Shown: positions 50,525-59,548 of the stretch, piece by piece | How the letters are laid out: each line of letters starts with the position of its first letter | Position numbering within the stretch: position 1 is the first letter of the stretch | NCBI GenBank assembly: GCA_964552795.1 | Contig: CAZKIO010000012.1 | Span: 1 to 64,000, forward strand | Reading direction: 5' to 3' | DNA from: JAEUHZ01 sp964552795 | GTDB lineage: Bacteria; Planctomycetota; UBA1135; GCA-002686595 | Length of the DNA stretch: 64,000 bases | Notes under the pieces: model-generated | Database searches by the model: none | The model's input: the letters and a program-made list of their open reading frames with translations, nothing else | Told to the model about the DNA's origin: nothing | Translations under genes and position numbers: made by a program

Positions 50525-52650
50525 TCTCCGCGCTCCTCTTGCTGGCGACGGTACCGCAGGCCGCCGAGCCGGAGGTCCGGCGCACGGCCGCCGTCGTGCG
50601 CACCGACGAGTCGCTGACGCTCGACGGCCGCCTCGACGAGGCGATCTGGCGCAGCGCACCGGTCATCGGTCCGCTGCGGCAGATGCGGCCGCGCATCGAC
50701 GCCGAGCCGAGCGAGGCGACCGAAGTGCGCATCGTGCACGACGGGAAGACGCTGTGGTTCGGGATCCGCTGCTTCGACCGCGAGCCGCACGCGATCGTCG
50801 CCACGCTGCGCCAGCGCGACGCGGACCTGGACCCCGACGACCGCATCGAGATCCTGCTCGACACCTTCCAGGACCGGCGCAATGCCTACTTCTTCCAGAT
50901 CGGCGCCGCGGGCTCGATCGGCGACGCGCTCGTCGCGCGCGACGGCGCCGGCTTCAAGAAGGCCTGGGACGGCATCTTCGAGGGCGCGGCGCGCATCGAC
51001 GAGCTGGGCTGGTCGGCGGAGATCGCGATCCCGTTCGCCACGGTGGCCTTCGACCCGTCCAAGGAGGCCTGGGGCTTCAACCTGAACCGCTGCATCAAGC
51101 GGCGCGAGGAGTTCAGCCGCTTCGCAGGGTTCGCGCGCGACGCCAGCTTCTTCCAGATCGCACAGGCCGGCGACCTCGCGGGGATGGTCGGCATCGAGCA
51201 GGGCCTGGGCATCGACCTCGTGCCGTTCTTCACGGCGCACCACGACGATCCGCGCGGCGACGCGGGGTCGCTGACGGGCCAGCTGGGATTCGACGCCTTC
51301 TGGCGCATCACGCCCGGCCTCCAGGCGGCGGTGACCTACAACACGGATTTCGCCGAGACCGAGGTCGACGACCGGCGCGTGAACCTGACGCGCTTCCCGC
51401 TGTTCTTCCCCGAGAAGCGCGACTTCTTCCTGCAGGACGCGGGCATCTTCGACTTCGCCGACCTCGACTCGGGTCTCCTGCTGCCCTTCTTCAGCCGACG
51501 CATCGGCCTGGACGGAGCGGGCAACCAGGTTCCGATCCTGGTGGGGGGCAAGCTCACCGGCCGCGCCGGCGACTGGAACGTCGGCCTGCTCGACGTCCAG
51601 ACCGAGGACGGCGCCGCCCTCGACGGCGAGAACCTGGGCGTCGCGCGGGTCTCGCGCAACCTCGGCGAGCAGTCGAGCGTCGGCGTGATCGGCACCCTCG
51701 GCGATCCGCGCGGCGAGACCGACGCGGCGCTCTACGGCGCCGACCTCAACCTGGGCACGCGGACGTTCCGCGGCGACAAGAACCTGCGCTCGAGCCTGTG
51801 GGTCCTGCGCTCGGACGACGGCCAGGAGAGCGGCGACGACCTCGCGTACGGCGCGTCGCTGCGCTACCCCAACGACCTGTGGAGCTGGAAGGCGTCGGCG
51901 GCCGAGGTCCAGGAGCGCTTCGATCCGCGCCTGGGCTTCCTGCCGCGGCGCGGCATCCGCGACTACCAGGGCGAGATCGAGTTCGCGCCGCGGTCCGAGG
52001 GTTGGGTGCGCGAGTGGGAGTTCGAGGTCGCGGGCCGCGCGGTCACCGACCTCGACGACCGCCTGGAGACCGGCGAGATCGAAATCCAGCCGCTGGGCGT
52101 CGAGCTCGACTCGGGAGACGAGGCGCGCCTGCAGTTGATCTGGACGCGCGAGCGGCTCGACCAGGCCTTCGAGATCGAGGACGGCATCGCGATCCCCGCC
52201 GGGGAGTACGACTTCACCCGCCTGCGCCTGGAGCTGGAGTCCTCGCAGAAGCGGCCGCTCTCCGCCGGCCTGGAGCTGGAGGGCGGCGAGTTCTTCGACG
52301 GCACGCGCTTCGACTTCGAGCCGTCGCTCCTGTGGCGTCCCAACGCGCTGCTCAACGCCAGCCTGTCGTACGAGCGCAGCGCGGTGGACCTCGAGGCCGG
52401 CGAGTTCACGGCGCACGTCGGCCGCGCGCGCGTCGACCTGACCTTCACGCCGCGCCTGCAGTGGTCGAACCTGGTGCAGTTCGACAACGACTCCGACAGC
52501 GCCGGCTGGAACAGCCGTCTGCGCTGGATCTTCGGTCCCGGCCAGGAGCTGTTCCTCGTGTGGAACACGGTCGTCGAGCGCGAGGCCGGCTCGCTGGTCT
52601 CGACGGGCAGCGCCGCGGCCTTCAAGGTCGGCTACACGCTGCGCTTCTAG
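50521..52650 (+). CDS. CBM9-like/beta-barrel outer-membrane protein (DUF5916 type)
   Basis: A 709-residue exported protein. A short signal (ISALLLLATVPQAAEP) is followed by a carbohydrate-binding module 9-like domain: LDGRLDEAIWRSAPVIG (residues ~37-53), then VRIVHDGKTLWFGIRCFD, and RIEILLDTFQDRRNAYFFQIG. From about residue 220 the sequence becomes an alternating beta-strand region with FPEKRDFFLQDAGIFDF, typical of the large DUF5916 family, and ends in an aromatic residue (VGYTLRF) as outer-membrane barrels do. The function of the family is not established; glycan binding or uptake is inferred. Confidence 0.82.
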   Translation: MISALLLLATVPQAAEPEVRRTAAVVRTDESLTLDGRLDEAIWRSAPVIGPLRQMRPRIDAEPSEATEVRIVHDGKTLWFGIRCFDREPHAIVATLRQRDADLDPDDRIEILLDTFQDRRNAYFFQIGAAGSIGDALVARDGAGFKKAWDGIFEGAARIDELGWSAEIAIPFATVAFDPSKEAWGFNLNRCIKRREEFSRFAGFARDASFFQIAQAGDLAGMVGIEQGLGIDLVPFFTAHHDDPRGDAGSLTGQLGFDAFWRITPGLQAAVTYNTDFAETEVDDRRVNLTRFPLFFPEKRDFFLQDAGIFDFADLDSGLLLPFFSRRIGLDGAGNQVPILVGGKLTGRAGDWNVGLLDVQTEDGAALDGENLGVARVSRNLGEQSSVGVIGTLGDPRGETDAALYGADLNLGTRTFRGDKNLRSSLWVLRSDDGQESGDDLAYGASLRYPNDLWSWKASAAEVQERFDPRLGFLPRRGIRDYQGEIEFAPRSEGWVREWEFEVAGRAVTDLDDRLETGEIEIQPLGVELDSGDEARLQLIWTRERLDQAFEIEDGIAIPAGEYDFTRLRLELESSQKRPLSAGLELEGGEFFDGTRFDFEPSLLWRPNALLNASLSYERSAVDLEAGEFTAHVGRARVDLTFTPRLQWSNLVQFDNDSDSAGWNSRLRWIFGPGQELFLVWNTVVEREAGSLVSTGSAAAFKVGYTLRF

Positions 52651-52710
52651 CGCCGCGGCGCCGCCGGCATCGCGACCGGCGCGCTGCCCGCCGCAGTCTC
52701 GCGCGCTCGC

Positions 52711-54483
52711 TCAGCCGCGCAGGTCGGGACGCTCGCCGACCCGGAAGTCGATGACCTCGACCTCCAGCCGGGTCTCGCCGCGGAAGTGGTTCCACTTGGG
52801 CGTGTACACCGCGTGCACGGGCACGCCCGGCTTCAGCTCCAGCTCGCGCGCGGCCTGGCCGAACGCCATCCCGCGCAGCACGTGGTCGCCCGAGCGCAGG
52901 TTGAGCAGGAGGTGGCTCTTGTCGCCGCCCAGGACGCGCGGGAAATCCGCGAGGCGCAGGTTCGCCGAATGGAACACGGGCTTCTCGTTGCGCTCCCCGA
53001 ACGGCCGCAGACGATCGATCTCGCGCTGCAGCGGCTCGGTCACGGCGCCGAACGGCAGGTCGCAGTCGATCCACGTCTCCGGCGCCGGATAGGCGCGGCC
53101 GCCGAGCATCTCCCGGGCGCGCGCGCACACCGCTTCGCGGTACGCGTCCACGCGGCCGGCCTCGATCTCCATCCCGGCCGCCTGCTCGTGGCCCCCGTGG
53201 CGCAGGACGTGGGTGCCGCCGCCGTCGAGCGCGGCCAGCACGTTGAAACCTGCGACCGAACGTGCGCTGCCGCGTCCGGTCGCGCCGTCGAGGCCGATCA
53301 CGACCGCCGGGCGCTGGTACTGCGCCGCCAGCCGCCCGGCGACGATGCCCACGACACCCTGGTGCCAGCCCTGTCCGGCCAGCACCAAGACCGGCCAGCG
53401 TTCCACGTCGGCGTAGGCCTCGGCCTCGCGCCGCGCCTCGACGAGCAGTTGCGCCTCGATGCGGCGGCGCTCGAGGTTCAGCGCGTCCAGCTCGGTGGCC
53501 AGGCGGCGCGCCTCGCGCTCGTCCTCGGAGAGGAGCAGTTCGACCGCGCGGCGCGCGTTGTCGAGGCGCCCCGCGGCGTTGATGCGCGGGCCGATCTGGT
53601 AGCCGACGTCCTCCGAGACCAGCTCGCGTCCGGCGAGTCCGCACACCTGCAGGAGGGCGCGCACGCCCGGGCGCTGCGAACCCTCGAGCACGCGCAAGCC
53701 GTGGCGCGCCAGGATCCGGTTCTCGCCGACCAGCGGCACGACGTCGCAGACCGTCGCGATCGCCACGTAGCCCATGCCCTCGACCAGGAACTCGCGCAGG
53801 TCGTCGCGGACCTTGCACGCGCCGCTGATCTCCTGGCACAGCCCCCACGCGAGCTTGAACGCCACGGCGCCCCCGCACAGGTCGCGGAACGGATACGTCG
53901 CGTCGCGCAGCTTGGGGTTCACGATCGCCACCGCGGCGGGCAGCGGCCCGGCCGGCGGCTCGTGGTGGTCGGTGACGACCGTGTCGACGCCCAGCGCCGC
54001 GAGCTCGGCGATCGTCGCCGCCGCCGACGTGCCGTTGTCGACGCTGATCACCAGCCTGGCGCCGGTGGCGCGCGCCTTGTGGATCGAGTGCGGCCCGAAC
54101 GAGTAGCCGTCGGCGAAGCGGTCGGGGATGTGCCAGTGCACGTCGGCGCCCAGGATCCGCAGCAGGCGCACGAGCAGCGTCGTCCCGGTCACGCCGTCGA
54201 CGTCGTAGTCGCCGTGCACCAGGATCGGCTCGCGCTCGCGGATCGCGCGCAGCACGCGTCGCGTGGCCGCGGCCATGCCCGTGAGCAGCGAGGGGTCGTG
54301 GAGGCTGCCGAGCGGAGCGCGCAGGTGCTCCGCGACCGCGTCCGTCTCGGTGAGGCCCCGCGCGACGAGCAGCGTCGCCAGCACCGGCGAGACCTGCTGC
54401 GCGCGTGCGATCCGCGCGACGGCGGCCGCGTCGACCGCGCGCAAGCGCCAGCGGCGGAGCGTCGAGGCAGCGGCGGTGGGCAT
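52711..54483 (-). CDS. recJ: Single-stranded-DNA-specific exonuclease RecJ
   Basis: A 590-residue DHH-superfamily 5'-3' exonuclease for recombination and mismatch repair. Motif I is HGDYDVDGVTGTTLL (residues ~90-104), ISVDNGTSAAATIAEL is motif II, and TDHHEPPAGPLPAAVAIVNPKL holds the DHH of motif III. GYQIGPRINAAGRLDNARRAVELLL and LAGQGWHQGVVGIVAGRLA mark the DHHA1 domain with GRGSARSVAGFNVLAAL and GGHEQAAGMEIE. An OB domain ends the protein. Transcribed towards the barrel gene; start ATG 54483. Confidence 0.94.
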   Translation of the reverse strand: MPTAAASTLRRWRLRAVDAAAVARIARAQQVSPVLATLLVARGLTETDAVAEHLRAPLGSLHDPSLLTGMAAATRRVLRAIREREPILVHGDYDVDGVTGTTLLVRLLRILGADVHWHIPDRFADGYSFGPHSIHKARATGARLVISVDNGTSAAATIAELAALGVDTVVTDHHEPPAGPLPAAVAIVNPKLRDATYPFRDLCGGAVAFKLAWGLCQEISGACKVRDDLREFLVEGMGYVAIATVCDVVPLVGENRILARHGLRVLEGSQRPGVRALLQVCGLAGRELVSEDVGYQIGPRINAAGRLDNARRAVELLLSEDEREARRLATELDALNLERRRIEAQLLVEARREAEAYADVERWPVLVLAGQGWHQGVVGIVAGRLAAQYQRPAVVIGLDGATGRGSARSVAGFNVLAALDGGGTHVLRHGGHEQAAGMEIEAGRVDAYREAVCARAREMLGGRAYPAPETWIDCDLPFGAVTEPLQREIDRLRPFGERNEKPVFHSANLRLADFPRVLGGDKSHLLLNLRSGDHVLRGMAFGQAARELELKPGVPVHAVYTPKWNHFRGETRLEVEVIDFRVGERPDLRG

Positions 54484-54716
54484 GACCCCCGCAGGCTAGC
54501 AGCCCGGCTCGAAACTCCCTACTCCGGCGGCGTGGAGCGCGCCGGGCCGTCGTCAGGCTCGTCGAATCGCGCTCGGCTGCCGAGCTGGCCGCTTCCGCCG
54601 CCTCGCGACGGGACTCTCCCGACGGGCTGCGGGCGCTCGAGGCCCGGTGCGGCGCGGCCGGAGCCGCGAGCGGGCCCCGGCACGGAGGCTGCGCGCTACC
54701 GCCGGCCGCGCGACGT

Positions 54717-54733
54717 GCCGCTTGCCAAGCGGC
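54717..54733 (+). repeat. Hairpin in the selA leader
   Basis: GCCGCTT-GCC-AAGCGGC is a perfect 7-bp stem ending 25 bp before the selA start. It falls in the 275-bp gap between recJ and selA (54484-54758), where nothing else was recognised. It could be a regulatory hairpin, but chance palindromes are frequent at this GC content. Confidence 0.35.
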
Positions 54734-54758
54734 CGCGCGGGCGACGACACTGCCGCGG

Positions 54759-56207
54759 ATGGCGCGTTCCGACACCGGCCCCCAGGCCGCCTACCGACTG
54801 CTGCCGGCGATCGACGTCGTCCTGCGCGATCCGCGCGCGGCGCCGCTCGAGCGGCGCGCCGGCCGCGCGTTCCTCCATCAGCTCGCGTCGCAGGAGATCG
54901 AGGGCTGGCGGGCGGAGATCCGCGCGGGCCGCCTGGACGCGCCGCGCCTGGAGGCGTTGCTCGCCGCGGGGGAGCCGTTCCTGGCGCTGGAGCAGCGCCT
55001 GCGCCGCGAGGAGGGCCGCGGCGTCGTGCGCTGCGTCAACGCGACCGGGGTCGTGCTCAACACGGGCCTGGGTCGCGCGCCGGTGCACCCCGCGGTGGCC
55101 GACGCGATGGCGGCGGCCGCGCGCAGCTACTGCGTGCTGGAGGTCGACCGCTGGACGAACGAGCGCAACCAGCGCGACGACCACCTGGGCGACCTCCTGG
55201 CGCGCGCGACGGGCGCGGAGGCCGGCATCGGCGTCAACAACTGCGCGGCGGCGGTGTTCCTGCTCTTCAGCACGTTTGCCGGCGGGCGCCAGGCGATCGT
55301 GAGCCGCGGCGAGCTGGTCGAGATCGGCGGTAGCTTCCGCGTGCCCGACGTCATGGCGCGCGCGAACGCCGCGCTGGTCGAGGTCGGGACGACCAACCGC
55401 ACGCGCCTCGCGGACTACGAGCGCGCGATCACCGCGTCGACGGGCCTGATCGTCAAGGTCCACACGAGCAACTTCCGCGTGGTCGGCTTCACCGAGGAGG
55501 TCGCGCCGTCGGAGCTAGCGGAACTGGGCGCGCGGCGCGGCGTGACGACGGCGTTCGACCTGGGTTCGGGCTTGTTCGAGCCCGCGGGCGCCGTTCCGCT
55601 GGCGCACCTCCTGGGCGACGAACCGCGCGTCGCCGAGGCCGTCGCGACCGGCGTCGACGTGGTGATGTTCTCGGGCGACAAGCTGTTCGGCGGTCCGCAG
55701 GCGGGCCTGATCGTCGGCCGGCGCGCGGCGATCGAGGCGCTGCGCCGCAACCCCGTGTACCGCGCGCTGCGCCTGGACAAGGTGGCGCTCGCGGGCCTGG
55801 AGACGACCCTCAAGCTGCTCCTGGGCGGACGCGCGGACGAACTCCCCGCGCGGGCCATGCTGGCGCGCACCGCGTCCGACTTGCGGCCCGCCGCCGACGC
55901 GATCGCGGCGCGCCTCTCCGCCATCGCCGGCCTGGAGGCGGCGGTCGTCGAGGACGCCAGCCAGCCCGGCAGCGGCAGCGCGCCGACCATCCTGCTGCCG
56001 ACGTGGGTCGTGCGCGTGCGGCACGCGACGCTCTCGGATGCGGCGCTGGCCCTGCGCCTGCGCGAGGCGCGGGTGCCGGTGTTCACCCGCGTCCAGGCCG
56101 GGGCCGTGCTCGTCGATCCGCGGACGCTGCTTCCCGGCGACGAGGACGACCTCGCGCGCGCCTTCGCCGAGGCGGCGGGAAGAGATGGCGGCGCGCCGCG
56201 TCCCTGA
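54759..56207 (+). CDS. selA: L-seryl-tRNA(Sec) selenium transferase
   Basis: PLP enzyme converting Ser-tRNA(Sec) to Sec-tRNA(Sec) using selenophosphate. The 482-residue protein follows SelA throughout: an N-terminal LPAIDVVL segment for tRNA contact, RCVNATGVVLNTGLGRAPVHP (residues ~88-108), EVDRWTNERNQRDDHLGDLL, GVNNCAAAVFLLFSTFAGG, VSRGELVEIGGSFRVPDVM, HTSNFRVVGFTEEV, and the PLP-lysine loop MFSGDKLFGGPQAGLIVG. It is the bacterial one-step pathway. Together with selD and tRNA-Sec downstream it forms a Sec module; no selB is in the window. Confidence 0.95.
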   Translation: MARSDTGPQAAYRLLPAIDVVLRDPRAAPLERRAGRAFLHQLASQEIEGWRAEIRAGRLDAPRLEALLAAGEPFLALEQRLRREEGRGVVRCVNATGVVLNTGLGRAPVHPAVADAMAAAARSYCVLEVDRWTNERNQRDDHLGDLLARATGAEAGIGVNNCAAAVFLLFSTFAGGRQAIVSRGELVEIGGSFRVPDVMARANAALVEVGTTNRTRLADYERAITASTGLIVKVHTSNFRVVGFTEEVAPSELAELGARRGVTTAFDLGSGLFEPAGAVPLAHLLGDEPRVAEAVATGVDVVMFSGDKLFGGPQAGLIVGRRAAIEALRRNPVYRALRLDKVALAGLETTLKLLLGGRADELPARAMLARTASDLRPAADAIAARLSAIAGLEAAVVEDASQPGSGSAPTILLPTWVVRVRHATLSDAALALRLREARVPVFTRVQAGAVLVDPRTLLPGDEDDLARAFAEAAGRDGGAPRP

Positions 56208-57561
56208 TCTGCGCCGCCGCGCATCCGCCGCACCGTCCGCCGTGAGCCTCGAAGAACTCCTCGCCCGCATCGACGATCGTTCGTTGGTGGTCGGCGTCCT
56301 GGGCCTGGGCGCGGTGGGCCTGCCGCTCTCGCGCACCTTCGCGCGCGCCGGTTTCCGGGTGCTGGGCTTCGACCACGATGCGGAGAAGCGCGCGGCGCTC
56401 GCGCGCGGAGCCGGCGCTCCGGCGCACCTGGGGCCCGCGTTCGTGCGCGAGCTGCTGGACGGCGGCCGCTTCGAGATCGTCGCGGACCGCGAGCGCCTGA
56501 CCGAGGTCGGCGCGGCGCTGGTGTGCGTGCCCACGCCGCTCGACGCGCGCGGCGGACCGGACCTCGGCGCGGTGCTGGACGTCGGCGGCGCGCTGGCGCG
56601 CTGGCTGCCCGACGGCGCGCTGGCGGTGCTCGTCTCGACGGCGCCGCCGGGCACCGCGCGCGGGCCGTTCGCGCGCGCGCTCGCGGCGCGTCCGCGCCCG
56701 GCGGGCGGCGCGCTCCTGGTGGCCTCCGCGCCCGAACGCGAGGACCCGGGCCGCGACGTCGCGACCTGGACCGTTCCCAAGCTCGTCGGCGGGACCTGCG
56801 GGGCGAGCGCGCAAGCGGCGGCACGCCTGCACGCCGCGGCGTTCGATCGCGTCGTGCCGGTCTCCAGCGCGGAGGTCGCCGAGGCCGCCAAGCTCCTCGA
56901 GAACGTCTACCGCGCCGTCAACATCGCGCTGGTCAACGAGGTCAAGGTGGCGCTCGACGCGCTCGCGATCGACATCTCGGAGGTGGTCGAGGCGGCCGCC
57001 ACCAAGCCCTTCGGCTTCGAGCGCTTCCAGCCGGGACCGGGCACGGGCGGACACTGCATCCCGATGGCCGCGCCGTTCCTGGCCGCGGCGGCGCGCGGCG
57101 CCGGCGTCGAACTGCCGCTCGTCGCGGCGGCGACGGCGGCGGAGCGCGACATGCCCGCGTGGGTCGTCGCCAAGGCCGGCGCGGCGCTGGCGAGCGTGGG
57201 ACGCGGTCTCTGCGGCGCGCGCGTCCTCGTCCTGGGCCTGGCGTACAAGCGCGGCGTCGACTGCACGTCGCGCTCGCCGGCGCTCTCGATCCTGGAACTA
57301 CTGCTCGACGCCGGCGCGCACGCGTGCTTCAGCGATCCCCACGTGCCGGTCGCGCCCGACGGCGCCGCGCTCGCCGGGAGCGCCCGGCGGTCCGTCGCGC
57401 TCGACGCGGCGAGCCTCGCCGAGGCCGACGTCGTGATCGTCGCGACCGACCACGCGACCTTCGACTGGGAGATCGTCGCGCGCCACGCGCGACTCGTGGT
57501 CGACGCGCGCCGCGTCCTCGTCGCGCGGCTCAGCGGCGATGCGCGCTACTGGCCGGCTTGA
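56185..57561 (+). CDS. UDP-sugar dehydrogenase (UDP-glucose/ManNAc dehydrogenase family)
   Basis: Oxidises the C6 of a nucleotide sugar to a uronic acid for surface glycans. A 458-residue protein from ATG 56185, which overlaps the selA end; a start at GTG 56242 would give 439 residues and is also possible. It has VGVLGLGAVGLPLSRTFARAG (NAD fold), VCVPTPLDARGGPDL, ENVYRAVNIALVNEVKVALDALAID, FQPGPGTGGHCIPMAAPFL with the catalytic Cys, and VLVLGLAYKRGVDCTSRSPAL with the C-terminal Lys. The sequence favours the WbpA/WecC (N-acetylmannosamine) type. The overlap with selA seems to be coincidental coupling. Confidence 0.85.
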   Translation: MAARRVPDLRRRASAAPSAVSLEELLARIDDRSLVVGVLGLGAVGLPLSRTFARAGFRVLGFDHDAEKRAALARGAGAPAHLGPAFVRELLDGGRFEIVADRERLTEVGAALVCVPTPLDARGGPDLGAVLDVGGALARWLPDGALAVLVSTAPPGTARGPFARALAARPRPAGGALLVASAPEREDPGRDVATWTVPKLVGGTCGASAQAAARLHAAAFDRVVPVSSAEVAEAAKLLENVYRAVNIALVNEVKVALDALAIDISEVVEAAATKPFGFERFQPGPGTGGHCIPMAAPFLAAAARGAGVELPLVAAATAAERDMPAWVVAKAGAALASVGRGLCGARVLVLGLAYKRGVDCTSRSPALSILELLLDAGAHACFSDPHVPVAPDGAALAGSARRSVALDAASLAEADVVIVATDHATFDWEIVARHARLVVDARRVLVARLSGDARYWPA

Positions 57562-58958
57562 GCCGGCGACGCTGCGGGCATCCGCAGGCTCGCGTACACG
57601 TCCGCGGGCAGGTGCCGCTGCAGCAGCCCGAGCGCGTGCGTTCGCGTCCTTCGATCGACCGTGCCGTCCGACGCGATTTCCTCCAGCAACCGCAGGGCTT
57701 CCGCGCGCGCCGGACCGCTGGAGCGGGTCACGACGTTGCCGGCCGCCGCGGCGCAGGATGCCGCGCCGATCGCGGCGGGCCCGCCCAGGCGCGCGTCGCG
57801 CAGCGCCTGCACGGCGCGCACGTCGACCGCGTGGCTCGAGGTCAGCGTCAGGATCGCCTGCTCGCGCACCGGCCGGCTGGGATCGGTCTCCAGGATCCCC
57901 AGCAGCACGGCCGGGCTCTCGCGGTGCATGCCCGTCACGAGCGTGACGCGCGCCGTGTCGTCCAGCCCCGCCGCGACCAGCATGCTGTAGCGGTCGCGGA
58001 TGGACTCGAGCGCCTCTTCGCGGTCGCCCAGGACGCTGATCGCGAGCTTCGCGGCGGCATCCGTCCGGCCGGCGAGCAGCTCGGCGGCGCGCGCAGGCGG
58101 CGCGCTGCGGGCGATCGCCTGGGCCAGGGCCTCGCGCAGCCGCGGTCGGGCGCGCGCGTCCGCGTCGAGCGCGGCGAGCGCGGCCTCGCCCTCGGCCGGA
58201 TCGAGCCGCCACAACATCCGCAGCGCGGCCGCGGCGAGGCCGGGGACCTCGGTCATGGCGAGCAGTTCGAGCAGCGCCGTGCGATGGCCCGCGAAGGTCG
58301 CCGCGTCCGCTTCCATCCCGGACAGCAACGGGATCAGGTCCGGGGCGATCGCCGGATCCGCGCGGCACCGTTCGACGATCCGCGCGAGGTGCTCGGGACC
58401 GACCGCCGCGCGGCCAGACAGCCGGGTGGCGGCGAGCGATTCCACCAGCTCCTGCCGGACGTCGTCCTGCAATCCGGGCAGGTTCTCGAGCACCGCACGC
58501 AGCGTGTCCGCTCCGCCCGCGGCCGTGTCGCGCGCCACCGCCACGCACAGCGCCACGACGGCGCCGCGGCGTGCGATGGCGTCGTCGTCGAACTCGGCCG
58601 CCGCCAGCCCGCGCAGGACCGCGGCCGCGCCGTGCGGCGGAGCGTAGACCGCGCCCAGCACGGCCTCGAGCGCCGTACCGTCGCCGGCGGCCTCGTGCCG
58701 CGCGGCCAGTTGCAGCAACCCGCGGAGCGAAGCGGCCGGCGGCGGCTCGGCCGCTTCCGCGCCGCGCGCGGGGCCGGCGTCGCGCCGCGCCCCCGCCGAC
58801 GGATCCGGGGCGCTGAGCACCGCGTCCGCGAAGGGTGCGCCGTCCGCGCGTTCGCGCGCCTGCGCGGCGGCGGTGTCCGGCGCGGACCCTCGCCGTGCCA
58901 GAGTCCAGGCGAGGAGCAGGATCGCGACCAGACCGACCACCGACGCGCTGCGCTTCAT
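57546..58958 (-). CDS. Membrane-anchored HEAT-repeat protein
   Basis: A 470-residue protein with an N-terminal membrane or signal segment (ASVVGLVAILLLAWTLA), an Ala/Pro/Glu-rich linker to about residue 75, and alpha-helical repeats to the end. HEAT-like units include VPGLAAAALRMLWRLDPAEG, SRPVREQAILTLTSSHAVD and STVDRRTRTHALGLLQRHL-type helices with conserved Arg and Leu spacing. There is no catalytic motif. Its end overlaps the sugar dehydrogenase gene by 16 bp in convergent orientation. It resembles in style the HEAT lipoprotein at 2351-3277 but is not obviously a paralogue. Role unknown. Confidence 0.65.
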   Translation of the reverse strand: MKRSASVVGLVAILLLAWTLARRGSAPDTAAAQARERADGAPFADAVLSAPDPSAGARRDAGPARGAEAAEPPPAASLRGLLQLAARHEAAGDGTALEAVLGAVYAPPHGAAAVLRGLAAAEFDDDAIARRGAVVALCVAVARDTAAGGADTLRAVLENLPGLQDDVRQELVESLAATRLSGRAAVGPEHLARIVERCRADPAIAPDLIPLLSGMEADAATFAGHRTALLELLAMTEVPGLAAAALRMLWRLDPAEGEAALAALDADARARPRLREALAQAIARSAPPARAAELLAGRTDAAAKLAISVLGDREEALESIRDRYSMLVAAGLDDTARVTLVTGMHRESPAVLLGILETDPSRPVREQAILTLTSSHAVDVRAVQALRDARLGGPAAIGAASCAAAAGNVVTRSSGPARAEALRLLEEIASDGTVDRRTRTHALGLLQRHLPADVYASLRMPAASPAQAGQ

Positions 58959-58980
58959 GACCGTCCTCCCGTTCGCCCGC

Positions 58981-59424
58981 TCAGCGCGGAGTCGTCTCGA
59001 CCGTGACGCAGTCGAGGGTCTGGAAGTCCTCGATGGTGCCCGACTGCATCCACGCGGAGCAGACGCACTCCTCGTCCACGGTGCCCAGGGCCGGCAGCTT
59101 CACCGGCTGGCACTCGCACTCGCGCTTGTACGCGGGGATGGTGCTGGCGCCCGCGCACAGCGTGCCGTAATTCGCCGTGCCGCAGCACTCCTGGTGCGCG
59201 GGGTGCAGCAGGATCGTCCGCGGGCAGGGCGTGCTGCCGACCACCATCGAGAGGCCGAACAGCGACAGGTAGTGCTCGCACTGACTCATCGGTCCGAGCT
59301 GGACGGTGTGCGCGGGGACGTTGTCGGCGCGGACGTGGGGACAGACGGATACCTGGGCGCGGGCGGGCGCCCCGGCCGCGGCGAACAGCGAGACCAGTAC
59401 GACGGCGAGCTTCGATCCCTGCAT
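58981..59424 (-). CDS. Cys-rich secreted protein, unknown
   Basis: A 147-residue protein with a signal peptide (LAVVLVSLFAAAGAPARAQ) and a mature part with about a dozen cysteines: VCPHV, QCEHY, PCPRT, ECCGT, LCAGA, ECECQ, ECVCS and DCVTV. The spacing suggests several disulfides. AGGAGG lies 8 bases before ATG 59424, a strong ribosome-binding site. No known family identified. It ends 22 bp before the HEAT gene starts, so the two form a minus-strand pair divergent from selD. Confidence 0.7.
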   Translation of the reverse strand: MQGSKLAVVLVSLFAAAGAPARAQVSVCPHVRADNVPAHTVQLGPMSQCEHYLSLFGLSMVVGSTPCPRTILLHPAHQECCGTANYGTLCAGASTIPAYKRECECQPVKLPALGTVDEECVCSAWMQSGTIEDFQTLDCVTVETTPR

Positions 59425-59548
59425 GACGATCCTCCTTGGGCTGGGCGGCAGCGTCGCCGCCGCCGGACATCCCCCCGACCGCACCGCGGGCCGGGCGGTT
59501 GCAGCCGAGCCGGCGAAAACCCCGCCGCGCTGTGCTAACGTCGCTGCC

